From Siphonodentalium dalli (taxonomy: Eukaryota > Mollusca > Scaphopoda > Gadilida > Siphonodentaliidae): 64,000 nucleotides of DNA. Below are positions 11,021-23,932 of this stretch, one piece after another (the first letter of the stretch is position 1; every line of letters begins with the position of its first letter). The notes under the pieces are model-generated. The model saw only the letters and a program-made list of their open reading frames with translations, did not search any database and was not told where the DNA came from. Made by a program: the position numbers and the translations under genes. The stretch is taken from contig CP136061.1 of the NCBI GenBank assembly GCA_032622095.1, positions 18,604,991 through 18,668,990 of the forward strand, in the 5' to 3' direction.

Positions 11021-11365
11021 GGAGTCGGGGGGGGGGGGGCGAGGAGCGAAGAAGAATCTGCGTTTGTGGGGGGGGGGGTGACAAAGAATTGGTGTTTGTG
11101 GGGGGGGCGAGGAATGACAAAAAATCGGTGATTGTGGGGGGGGGGGGGCGAGGAGTGAAGACGAATCGGTGATTGTGGGGGGGGGGCGAGGAGTGAAGAC
11201 GAATCGCTGTATGTGGGTGGGCGAGGAATGACAAAGAATCGGTGATTGTGGGGGGGGGAGGAGTGAAGAAGAATCGGTGTTTGTGGGGGGGGGGTGGAAT
11301 GACAAAGAATCGGGTGATTGTGTGGGGGGGGGGCGAGGAGTGAAGAATAATCGGTGTTTGCGACT
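11021..11365. repeat. G-run minisatellite, about 9 units
   Basis: Units of roughly 35-40 bp consist of a run of 7 to 13 G followed by variants of CGAGGAGTGAAGACGAATCG and a GTGATTGTG or GTGTTTGTG phrase. All G-runs are on the + strand. Minus-strand frames (Pro/His/Ser-rich) are translation artefacts. The runs could form G-quadruplexes. Confidence 0.93.
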
Positions 11366-11465
11366 GATGTTGTTATAGTTTGATAATTTATTTCATTAAA
11401 TTTACGCCAATAAATACGTCAAAGAGTCTTATTTATCTAGGGACTATTTCATTACGTGGGCAAAT

Positions 11466-11522
11466 AACGCATAGTTACACATAGTTACACATAGTTACAC
11501 ATAGTTACACATAGTTACACAT
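11466..11522. repeat. 10-bp tandem repeat ACATAGTTAC, about 5 copies
   Basis: Head-to-tail perfect copies of a 10-bp unit, preceded by a slightly altered copy (GCATAGTTAC). Confidence 0.95.
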
Positions 11523-12317
11523 TATAGAGGCCGATGTTAGTTTCACGTCCCATTTATTGATATAAGTATGTTTTATGGAGGTTTTGAATCAAGTAATAAA
11601 TATTACCTGCGGTTTATAGCGGTATTTCCAAAAATCATCCTGTAAATTAGGCCAGGACATCGCCAAAGGCTCGGTCCAGACCTAAATTAATGGACTTTTG
11701 TAAATTTCGCTATAAACTGGGGACTCGTTGTATATCTTCTATTTATATAACTGTCCCGGTGTATTTTGTCACTAAGTATTATGTTAGAGATTTTTTTTTC
11801 TATGAGTCCGAGCGTTTTAGATAAAAGTATTATAACTCCACTCAAAGATTGAGCGATATGCAGGAATACATTCGTCCGTACGAGAAAATATCTCAGCTAT
11901 GATATTGAATGTGGCAAGATCAGATAAGATACGATTTTATCACATAATTAGCCCCTAAACCCGGTATAATATTTGTAGTAAGACACACGTGTATTATCGG
12001 CACTGGCGGTGACTTAAGAGCTTAGTGCAATGGTGTCGATGTCAATTCCGGAACTTTATTATGTCAATCAGAACATAATTATGATGTTCGAGTTGTGTTA
12101 GGTTATCTAGTGTTGACTGTGAGGTAAACACGGGTGATAAGTGTGGTTGGACAGTTTTGTCAACATTAAAAGACACATTTAAAATGGAACTATATTTTTT
12201 CTTGAAGCTGTCCTTACTTCCTCTTTGGTTGCGATAAGGAAATCAATAATAATTTTGTTTTACCCCAGCCGTTTCGAGATAGTTGTTCGTTGTTATTATG
12301 TGATTATGTGATAAAAT
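11523..12317. other. Intergenic, no feature seen
   Basis: No gene, RNA or repeat supported. Confidence 0.45.
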
Positions 12318-12462
12318 GGATTTCTCATGAATCGCAATTCTATACGAAATGTATTAACCTCGTCAACTAAATTCGATTCGAGGCTCGCTAAAGCTCGGCT
12401 CAATCAAATTTATTGCACTCGGTTAATTCATTTCGTATAGAATTGCGACTCATGAGAGATCC
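12318..12462. mobile_element. 145-bp inverted-repeat (foldback MITE-like) element
   Basis: GGATTTCTCATGAATCGCAA at the left is matched in reverse complement by TTGCGACTCATGAGAGATCC at the right. The arms extend about 42 bp (CTATACGAAATGTATTAACC / GGTTAATTCATTTCGTATAG). The middle is a further short inverted pair around CGAGGCTCGC and GCTCGGC. Confidence 0.8.
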
Positions 12463-13221
12463 TCTAGTATTGCAATATGCCAATGGCAGTTACAATTAAA
12501 TACATTAAAATAAAATACATGTAATATACGATATATAATCCTTAGTAGAAGATCAATTAATAATTTCAAAATTTATTCCCCAATTTCTCCATTCTGTCTT
12601 TTTTAGAAAGAAAAACCGGATCACGTTGCACGCGGGATGTATTATTTATTTGTCCTCGCTCTTCAGTGTGAAGATGAACTTATCAACATCAGTGTGTTTG
12701 TGATATATATATATTCTATAATTTTGAGCAATATCAAACAAGACTTTTCTAGAGTCAGTGTACGACTGCATTCCATAATAAAACGATTTTGCATTTCAAT
12801 GTCATGTTCATTCACACATTTGACTAATTGTGCATGTCTTTTAATGGCGTTTTGGTTGCGTGTGTCGACCCTTTTGTATAGCTAAAATAAATTGCTAAGA
12901 CGTATTCGGATCAACATATCTCTTGCTTCCGGCGATCTAACGTGTCTGAATACGGTTTTATATCATAATTGTATGAACCTTTTGGGCACCAGGAGGCCTT
13001 CAAAGGAGGGACAAATGACGTAAGCGTTTTCCATCCTGGGGTTACCCTGTGTCGATCTTGAAATAATGATTTTCTGTCCGCCCAGATATCTCAGCCATGT
13101 TTAATAGATTCTCAATGAAACGAGGTATGGATGTTCACCATCACAAGGGCTTTCAATTAAATGATGTCAAATGGTAACCGTTCATCTCTGTCGCTAAAAT
13201 GAACTCATGTTTTACTTTCAG
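12463..13221. other. Upstream region of the Pif-like gene
   Basis: No coding sequence recognised. A TTTTACTTTCAG sequence at 13,210-13,221 looks like a 3' splice site eight bases before the putative start codon, so a non-coding first exon may lie upstream. I could not identify a promoter. Confidence 0.4.
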
Positions 13222-13229
13222 AAAACATC

Positions 13230-13380
13230 ATGCATCAACGAACCATTCAGATATTTGTGTACTGTTTACAGAGCATGCTATTCACGCGGATAGCTGCTCA
13301 AGAACCCAACACCAAGTTCCTGAATATGGAACGAATTGGCGCTATTGTTCCTTCTGAGGTCGACAAATGGCCACATTTTA
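13230..13380 (+). CDS. Pif-like gene exon 1 (signal peptide)
   Basis: ATG at 13,230 opens MHQRTIQIFVYCLQSMLF, a basic start plus hydrophobic core, then TRIAAQ with a plausible cleavage site before EPN. The exon then runs to DKWPHF and ends with one base before the strong donor GTAAGT (phase 1). No in-frame upstream extension is needed. A missing VWA domain would have to lie between this exon and exon 2, but the phases already fit directly. Confidence 0.7.
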
Positions 13381-16300
13381 GTAAGTGTCTGATCCACATA
13401 ATTTAAAGACATATTATGATATTATTGAATGAAACTGATAAATGAGCACTATATTATCATGTCACTTTGCACAGTGCAAGAATGTAGCATTCAACTAATA
13501 TTTCCGAAATTTCCAGCCACGCGGATCTTACAATTTCAGAAAACACAACTTCTGAACAAGGGACAATTGTAAACAAACACTCCTCATTTATGGGACGAAT
13601 TTTCGCCGACGAACAGACGACAATGATTCCTGAAATGAGAGTAGCATATAATGTATACGTAAGCATGAGGTTGTGTGTCAACGAATGATTGTATGGCCAC
13701 GAAGATATATAATTTATACGTAAGCATGAGGTTGTGTGTCAACGAATGATTGTATGGCCACGAAGATATATAATTTATACGTAAGCATGAGGTTGTGTGT
13801 CAACGAATGATTGTATGGCCACGAAGATATATAATTTATACGTAAGCATGAGGATGTGTGTCAACGAATGATTGTATGGCCACGAAGATATATCTTTTTT
13901 TTTATTGTTTTTATTTAGAAGAAAGAATGACAAAGGAGGAAAGACAAACTTTCATACACATAATTCATTCTCTCAATCCAAGGCATGGATGAAGATATAT
14001 AAATTAATGCCACAATGCACGCGATTACAATTTAAGGACATAATCTCAGAGTCAACTCCCAGGTTGAGGACCCGACAAACGATCTCGAACTTATTACTAT
14101 GTGAAAACCTGAAACTGTATCGTAACTACGGGTACGGCATAACGGCAACTGATATAGAAAGAACACAACTTCTAGTGACGTAGTACCCTATTTGTAATTA
14201 TTATGAGCAGTAGTTCGTTATACGAAATATGTCTATTGAATTATATTCTTGTTACAGATTGTACAGGGCTGTACAAGGAACATCCAAACAACACCAACAA
14301 ATTCCAGATATTATACAATGGCGTCTGGTTCGACCAGTCGTGTCAGGCTCAGCTCGTCTGGAACCAAACATTGTGTCGGTGCGATTTCCCAAATGGTTCC
14401 AAGATCACCAAGTGTCCCGCACACCGTCCAGACAAGGACGATCCAAATAAATACCAAGTTATGGTGAACAGTAAATGGATATCTCGGTCTTGTAACGCCG
14501 GGCTTGTCGCTCTTGTTTGGAATCAGGCCGGTTGCAGATGTGAGTGGGATCCGAAAGGTCCAAAAGGAATTTTCAAAGACCCTCAAAATAGTAAGTTGAA
14601 TTGAATTGCTTTAATTCACTCAGTCATAATTAAAATGACACACAAAGAGTGAAAACGTACATATATATGAGCAGTATGTACAAAGTATTAGTATGGCGGT
14701 TGCGTTTGGCAGTCGTGGCCATTAAGTGTCCATTGTCGTCGTATTCGTCATCGTCATTCTCCCGGCCAATCAGAATGCCTTCAGCGACAAATATTCGACT
14801 TGCATTACAATATGCTAAATTTAATTTACTAACCCATTTAGCAAATTATTTCTCCAATTCGACATGAACAGAGGCATCAAATCGGGAGCACGAGAGAATA
14901 CTAGTTCATGATAACTCGCAACACAATTAGCTTCTCATATATGATGGTAGGAAATATTTCGATAACAGTTGAGCAGGCAATGTTGGCCTTACATCGAGTC
15001 GTGCATGGTTGATTTCCAAGGTACGATGCGAAGCTCTAAACACCTTAGTTTTGCTATCACGTGATAATTTCTTAACATGCGGAACACAATTTTAAACTAC
15101 AATTGCGAGAACATTGACCAAAACTAAGGCAGCAGTCACTATCACCTACAAAAGTGTGGAAGAGTACACATGTTTGGAAAAATGTGCTGACGGGTACACA
15201 CGATCTGCTATCGGCAGCAATGTCAACTATTTTGCTGAAAGTCTGCCGCCCATCAGTAATTTGTTTTCAGTTCATACTAATTTTCATTGGAACGTAAACA
15301 ATTGTTACAAAAATGAAACGTCATTTAGAACAAGATTTTCAAAACCTGTGTATCCTTCGGCACCTTTCGACACGCTTCGTCACTTTTTCTAGGAGAGAGT
15401 ATACCCATTCCGGCACCTTTCGACACGCTTCGTCACTTTTTCTAGGAGAGAGTATACCCATTCAGCTATAGTAAGATCAAGACATGCGGACAAGACACGG
15501 ATTTGGGACAAATTTCCAAAGGACATATTTATTTAGGGTTCGTACGGATCTCTCCATAATGTAGCCGTCATTTCTATGGATTTCAGTCTGACTTAAATTA
15601 ATCGTCACCGCTACTTTTTTGCAGGTTCGAAAAACAACCAATGTGATCCAATGTTGAATATAACATTCGACGATGGCATATATGACAACGCACGTGGATC
15701 GTTTGTCGGTCGAACCGTAGGTGAGAGCCTAGCGTTGTTTGAACTGAAAAACAAGAAAGGGAAGAAAGCGGCGTACATCAAGGATTCATACTTCACCGTA
15801 TGGCATTTTGCTGGAAATGAACTAAGTGACTCTTTGAGAATAGACTTCGATTTCAAAGCAGATGATGATCCCAGTGTAAAAGACAAGTACCAGATATTCT
15901 TATCCAATGGATGCAACGTGACGGGCATCGGTTACGTAACACCGTCGATTGCTATTGGATACAAACCCACGGATAGAACCTTCTTGTTAGCGATGGAAAC
16001 AAATGTTCGAAAGGCAGCTCTATGTCGAGTGGATGTGGTGAGTACTCACCATTCTAGCCGAATAAATGTATGCGCCATGTATATACCTTACTCAAGGTTT
16101 ACTGATATTTAAAAAAAAAAAAATTATAGATATTTTTGGGTTGAATTTTTTTGGGGTATGCTTAAGCATGCTATAGCAAATTTAAAAACAAACTGGATAA
16201 AACATTAGGGGCATGTTATAACTCAAAACTATCACCAAGTATTCATAGTAATAATTTTGATGCCCATGAAAAACGTAAGATTCCCTGGCACTAAACCTAC

Positions 16301-19300
16301 AAAATAAGTATGTTAAATTTGAGACCTAGGGAAACTTTTGTCCGGGGAGTGTTTTGGACGGGTCAAGTCGTGACTCCGACCTGACCTTCAAAATGATCAA
16401 TTCAAGGTCAAAGCCCGGACGAAGTCGGGTCACCTGCTAGTTACATATATTACGGAAGGTTGGACTGAATAAACATTTATATTTACATGCATGGGCGTAC
16501 AATCTTAACATCATTATTCATATGTAAATCACAGTAAAATCTTTAATGTTGCACTGCATATTAACAATACACACATTCCAGTACGAATAGACCCAAATGC
16601 ACGTCTCCATCCATAACCCTTGAATCTGCAGTGAACTCAGATCTGATATGTTCAACAATTTTATCTCTGACAACCTGTTCCTGTGGAAATCGGTCTGAAG
16701 ACGCCTATCACTATTTATTCATGTGCACACTGTACCAACGAGAGCGCTCAGTATTCTTTGAGAAATTAACCCACGAAAATCTCAAAATAAGCAATATTTC
16801 AGAACTCATGTGTGGAATACCTTATACCTCGTCCCAAAACAATATCAAACTATTTTCCATCACACAGCAATATATTGCAGCGACTAAGCGTTTCTACCCT
16901 AAAAGATTATAAATATTTTATTTGCGCATCTATACTTAAAATTTCTTCCGGAATTTCAACTTGCTATGTTGCATTTACCTCACAAGTGGACAAACCTCCC
17001 ATTCAAACATCTCATTCTATTCTATTTTCTGTATTTTCTTCAAGAGCACAACAAAAACCAAAACAGAAAACAAATCAAGTGTACCATTATATTTTACCGC
17101 CAACATACAAGACTAGACAATATATCAGCGCTTGTCAATCATACCAAACATGCATAATGTGGTGACATTCTTTAAATACATATTTTCTCTCAGCCAAGAA
17201 ATAACCTCAAGTCTGATCATCTCTGGAAGGCCCTACACATTATATCTCTCAAAACTTATCACCATGTAAATACGTTTGTATCGTCATCTTGATTACATGT
17301 GTGTTATTATATTGTGTTAGGAGAGGAGCTTCATAAGTTGCAAAAACTTGTGCCCCAATCCCTATTGTATATTATGCAAATAAAATATGTTTAAAGTCAA
17401 GTCACCTGGAATGACACCGTGGTCATACTCAGTTAAGGATGTCAACCGAACTATTTGAAATACACGCAGCCATGGAGATGTAGATTTTCTCTAAAGTCAC
17501 CCGTCACGCGGTTTTTGCTTTTACTTCTTTCGCATACATTTCAATGTTGCCCATAACTATGTGAATATCAGAATTAATATTTGGAGCATATAACCTTCTT
17601 TAAAAAATGTTGATTCAGATCATTCAATACTACTCTCATCGGTGTAAATGTTCGCCGTGATGGTCTTTAATATACACATGTACACACCTTCAGGAACGCC
17701 GTGATGGTCTTTAATATACACATGTACACACCTTCAGGAACGCCATGATGGTATTTAATGTACACAAGTACACACCTTCAGGAACGCCGTGATGGTCTTT
17801 AATGTACACACCTTCAGGAACGCCGTGATGGTCTTTAATATACACAAGTACACACATTCAGGAACGCCGTGATTGTCTTTAATGCACACACCTTCAGGAA
17901 CGCCGTGATGGTCTTTAATGTACACACCTTCAGGAACGCCGTGCATATTGGTCTTTAATATACACGATGGTCTTTAATATACACATGTACACACCTTCAG
18001 GAACGCCGTGATGGTCTTTAATGCACACACCTTCAGGAACGCCGTGATGGTCTTTAATGTACACACCTTCAGAAACGCCGTGGTGGTCTTTAATGTACAC
18101 ACCTTCAGGAACGCCGTGATGGTCTTTAATATACACATAGATAGATAGATAATGATTTATTGGCAAAAAACATCCACACGAGGACAGTTTGCTAATACAA
18201 TGGATAATAGTATACAAAACATGTGATAATAAAATATACAAGAAAAAAATTACATAATATGCTAAGATGTACAAGGAGTCTCAGGATCATGTATCATATT
18301 TATGGTTTCCTAACTGTTATTTGCTCAGCACGAGTATCGAAGAAGCGACGGATCAGTTTACATATTATTCGTGTTAGAGTGGGACAGTCATTTGCCAATA
18401 TAGTAGTAAATTGATCGTTGGCGTTAATGCGATGAAAATTCGGATAATGGTTAACCATTGATTCGAGAAGCTCTCTTCGTAGTTGTGAATATGCAGTGCA
18501 TTCCATAAGGAAATGTATTTCATCTTCTACGACATCATCGCAGCAAAACACACACTTTCTATTTTCTAATTTTACTGGGGGCTGTAAATGACGCCCCTTT
18601 TCTATAGCAAGTACATGGTTACTGATTCTGAATCTGGTGAAAGCTATTCTGTCTTCCAATGATTTCGCGTTCAGAAGATAGGGCTCAAGCCTATACTCTT
18701 TCTTGTAAAGCCGATATGTTCTGAGTTTGTTGCTGCCTGATTTTGAGCAGTCGTCACTCAGGCTAGCTTGGAAGTACTCGTTATAGCTATTTTGTAAAGA
18801 TTTTCGGAAATTTTTCGTTATCATGTCGGTGGCGTGACCAGTCTCTGGTAATGTTAACCCTAGAGATTCGACTGATTTGAAAATTTATTTTGAAGATAAT
18901 ACCGTCCGTTGTTCTTTAACCGCATTTCGTAGAAGTTCGCAGTCCGAACGCGAGGTGACACTGATAGCATAATTCGACATTCTGCAAGCTGCATCTATAT
19001 ACAGAGGATAGCTGCCTAGTTCTGCACGGACAGCATTATTTGATGCATATTTTCCAGCACCTAATAAACGTTTGCAAAATTTAATATGAACTGATTCACA
19101 GGCTAGGAGATCGTGATTTTTAGATGTTATCTCGACACCCCACAGTTCACTGCCATACAGAATTATTGGTTTGATCAGTTTATGGAACAGTTTGAGTGAA
19201 GTTAACAATGGGAGAGGTGATGTATGGTTACACGCATTGAATAGTGAGTACATCGCTTTGAGCCCTTTAGCGCTTAAGTTTGTGATAGCTTTTGTGAACT

Positions 19301-22300
19301 TGCCATTACTAGAAAAGGTTATACCAAGGTATGTATATTCCCTGACATTTTCGAGTTTGATCTCAGAGATATGAAAGGATGGAATTATTGTTGATTGTCT
19401 CGCCCGAAAAATCATGCATTTAGTTTTTTCCTCGTTAACTTTAAGTTCATTCGCATCAGTGTAGAGTTTCAGTTTGTTTAGACAGTTTTGGAGTCCCGTG
19501 GAACTATCAGACAATAGAACGAGGTCGTCAGCGAAAAGAATATGATTGTACTGACTATCCCCGATCGTCACTGGATCACACGATTCGTCAAATATATTCC
19601 TAATGTCATCGATAAATATTTTGAATAAATTCGGTGATAATATGCATCCTTGCCTGACCCCAATGGTCGATAAGCAAGCCGGTCCAAGTCCTCTATTTGT
19701 CTTAGTTGTGTAACAACTTGAAGAATATAGTGAACGGATTATACGCAGTGATTGGCCCTCTACTCCGATGTGTTGCATTTTATCGAAGAGCAGTTGCCTA
19801 TTCACGGTATCAAATGCCTTTCGGAAGTCTATAAAGGCAGCATACAGCGGTCGCTTCAGTGACTTATATCGTTGAACTATGGCATGAAGCACAAACGCGC
19901 TATCAATTGTACTCTTTCCTTTAGAAAATCCGAATTGATTTTCACTAATAATTTTATTTTTTACAAGAAAATCTGTTAATCTACGGTTTATAATTTTATT
20001 AAACAGTTTCCCAATTGTGGAGCTTAATGCTATAGCGCGGTAGTTATTCGGACATGTACACACCTTCAGGAACGCCGTGGTGGTCTTTAATGTACACACC
20101 TTCAGAAACACCGTGGTGGTCTTTAATGTACACACCTTCAGGAACGCCGTGATGGTCTTTAATGTAAACACCTTCAGGAACGCCATGATGGTCTTTAATG
20201 TAAACACCTTCAGGAACGCCGTGATTGTCTTTAATATACACATGTACACACCTTCAGGAACGCCGTGATGGTCTTTAATGTACACACCTTCAGGAACGCC
20301 GTGATTGTCTTTAATATACACATGTACACACCTTCAGGAACGCCGTGATGGTCTTTAATGTACACACCTTCAGGAACGCCGTTATTGTCTTTAATATACA
20401 CATGTACACACCTTCAGGAACGCCGCGATGGTCTTTAATGTACACACCTTCAGGAACGCCGTGATGGTCTTTATAATGTACACACCTTCAGGAACGCCGT
20501 GATGGTCTTTAATGCACACACCTTCAGGAACGCCGCGATGGTCTTTAATGTACACACCTTCAGGAACGCCGTGATGGTCTTTAATGCACACACCTTCAGG
20601 AACGCCGCGATGGTCTTTAATGTACACACCTTCAGGAACGCCGTGATTGTCTTTAATATACACATGTACACACCTTCAGGAACGCCGCGATGGTCTTTAA
20701 TGTACACACCTTCAGGAACGCCGTGATGGTCTTTATAATGTACACACCTTCAGGAACGCCGTGATTGTCTTTAATATACACATGTACACACCTTCAGGAA
20801 CGCCGTGATGGTCTTTATAATGTACACACCTTCAGGAACGCCGTGATTGTCTTTAATATACACATGTACACACCTTCAGGAACGCCGTGGTGGTCTTTAA
20901 TGTACACACCTTCAGGAACGCCGTGATGGTCTTTAATATACACATGTACACACCTTCAGGAACGCCGTGGTGGTCTTTAATGTACACACCTTCGGGAACG
21001 CCGTGATGGTCTTTAATATACACAAGTACACACCTTCAGGAACGCCGTGATGGTCTTTAATGTACACACCTTCAGGCACGCCGTGATGGTCTTTAATGTA
21101 CACACCTTCAGGAACGCCGTGATGGTCTTTAATGTACACACCTTCAGGCACGCCGTGATGGTCTTTAATGTACACACCTTCAGGAACGCCGTGATGGTCT
21201 TTAATGTACACACCTTCAGGAACGCCGTGATGGTCTTTAATATACACATGTACACACCTTCAGGAACGCCGTGGTGGTCTTTAATGTACACACCTTCAGG
21301 AACGCCGTGATGGTCTTTAATATACACATGTACACACCTTCAGGAACGCCGTGGTGGTCTTTAATGTACACACCTTCGGGAACGCCGTGATGGTCTTTAA
21401 TATACACAAGTACACACCTTCAGGAACGCCGTGATGGTCTTTAATGTACACACCTTCAGGCACGCCGTGATGGTCTTTAATGTACACACCTTCAGGAACG
21501 CCGTGATGGTCTTTAATGTACACACCTTCAGGCACGCCGTGATGGTCTTTAATGTACACACCTTCAGGAACGCCGTGATGGTCTTTAATGTACACACCTT
21601 CAGGAACGCCGTGATGGTCTTTAATATACACAAGTACACACCTTCAGGAACGCCGTGATGGTCTTTAATGCACACACCTTCAGGCACGCCGTGATGGTCT
21701 TTAATGTACACACCTTCAGGAACGCCGTGATGGTCTTTAATGTACACACCTTCAGGAACGCCGTAATGGTCTTTAATATACACAAGTACACACCTTCAGG
21801 AACGCCGTGATTATCTTTAATATACACATGTACACACCTTCAGGAACGCCGTGATTGTCTTTAATATACACATGCACACACCTTCAGGAACGCCGTGATT
21901 GTCTTTAATATACACATGTACACACCTTCAGGAACGATTAAGAACTGAAACTGAAACATGTGTGGACAATGCATGCTTCCTTTAATTAATCGTATTTCAC
22001 TGTCAATGGGCGATTTGTTCACATTGTAAAATCGCACTAGATATTTAGAATTACTTTCTCTATAATCCGGAAGTGTCAAATTTGGGATCTCCGACTTTTT
22101 GAAATGTTGACATAATTATATATAAATGTTTTTGCATAGCAGTATGCACCGTAGAACCAGTTAGAGGTTGACTTTTTGTTTTACTTTTCTGAACACTTGC
22201 GTAATTCCATCATATATAACCAGGAAGCTATCCAAAATCCGTGATTGTAATATTTCGGGTGACATATAATACTGTAAAAAAAAACTGGGGTGGATCATGA

Positions 22301-23884
22301 TATCTTCCAAAATACCACACTAGCATAGAACAAATGGTTCCCCAATGCACTATTAATATACGATTGTTTAGACAGCTTCTCATCAGTCACATTCACACAT
22401 CTTCCTTTCTTCTTAGGCTCCATACAGTTGGCATCATCTGTCGCTAATATATGAAGAGAGCACAGTTGTTTTGAAGGTAGACGAATACCCGTGCGTGATA
22501 TCTCAAGAATTCACAGGTAGGTTTCCATCACCTGGAAATAAAACGACAAAATTTATGCAGCTGTCACATTGTGTTATTACGACATAACTATCTGAAAGCT
22601 GGCGTAAAGTATTGACAGGCTTATTCGCATTAAACTCGGTAGGCAAAGTTTCGAGTTTGGTAAGCGATTGGTTCAGCAGCGAAGATATATTCTTATTATA
22701 TAATAAATGTAGAGCTAGTCGATTGTGCTAACTTGAAAACAAAAGTTTGGGACTAGATCAACCGGCTGATCAAAATGCAAATTTCAAGGCAGAGTTCAGA
22801 CCCCTCGTTAGGCTGGTCTGACCATTGCCATCACGTATTCAGAATGTATTAAATCTAACATTTTATGAAAGACTTTTGTCCGTTACAATTCATTCTAGCC
22901 AGTTTCCAAACGAATATTGATAGTTCAGTTTCTCAGAATAATGCAGAATGAATTATAACTGACAAAAGTCGATAACAATGTAAAGTTTCCTTGCATTCTG
23001 TGTACGTGATGGCAGTGTTCGGACCAGCGTGGCGAGGGCTGAACTCTGCCTTGCAGTTTGGTCACAGTGAATATTAACCAGATAAAATGTGATGACATAG
23101 AGTTAATATAAGCATGCAAGCCTGAGTTTAGTATGCCTGTCGTTTGCACAATGAGGTCCCCAGAGGGTGAATTTAGTGACGCTATCTCGCATATCGTGCT
23201 AGCATAACTAAATTAGGTCTCATATTCTCTGGAAAGTTTCTTTATCGCAATTTCTATCACATAGTTTATAGTTCTGTTTTTGTTTAGTTTCTCTATATCC
23301 CCAAATTTGTAGACGACACATTGCATAATCGAGGTTCCCAATGGGTGTACATCACAAAATTCACCATTTGGGAACTTCAATCTGAGTCTAGGCCGCCCAT
23401 AGCATATGAGGCCATGCAGAATGAGCTCCTCAGAGGGTGAATTTGGTTATGCTAGCCCGCTATGCTGGATAGCGTCACTAACTTCACCCTCTGGGGATCT
23501 CATTCTACAAATGATAGGCAAACTAAACTCAGGCTTGATTGCATGATGTAATACAAGTCAGGGACCAGCCTCGATGGCGACTTCGGAGACATCTTTTTTT
23601 TGGTTTAAACCTGAATACGTTTATTCTCTTATCAAAATGATATTGAGATACAAGTAGAAGATATATACAAAAGATTGAGAATGTTGCAGTATATGTACAA
23701 TATATACACGAACTTCCCATCATCGTCATCATTATCAACATCATGGTAGTCGTTTCGTCGTCCTCGTCGTCCAGACATCATCACCGTAACCTCGTCATCA
23801 GCATCACCCTCTTCGTTGTCATCACGTTATCGTCTTCGTCTACTCGTCGTCACAATCGCCAGTATCATTATCATCAGTATCTCC

Positions 23885-23932
<48 letters not shown>

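Noticed and set aside
10934-11305. Pro/His/Ser-rich minus-strand frames
   Set aside because: Translation of C-runs in the G-run minisatellite.
13872-14183. 103-codon frame in intron 1 as an extra exon
   Set aside because: It begins in the 61-bp repeat, and exons 1 and 2 join in phase without it. The Lys/Thr-rich reading has no recognisable domain.
17657-21937. Frames repeating YIKDHHGVPEGV as a structural repeat protein
   Set aside because: They are explained by the 36-bp unit length, lie in an intron on the opposite strand and are disrupted by 44-bp units and the LINE.
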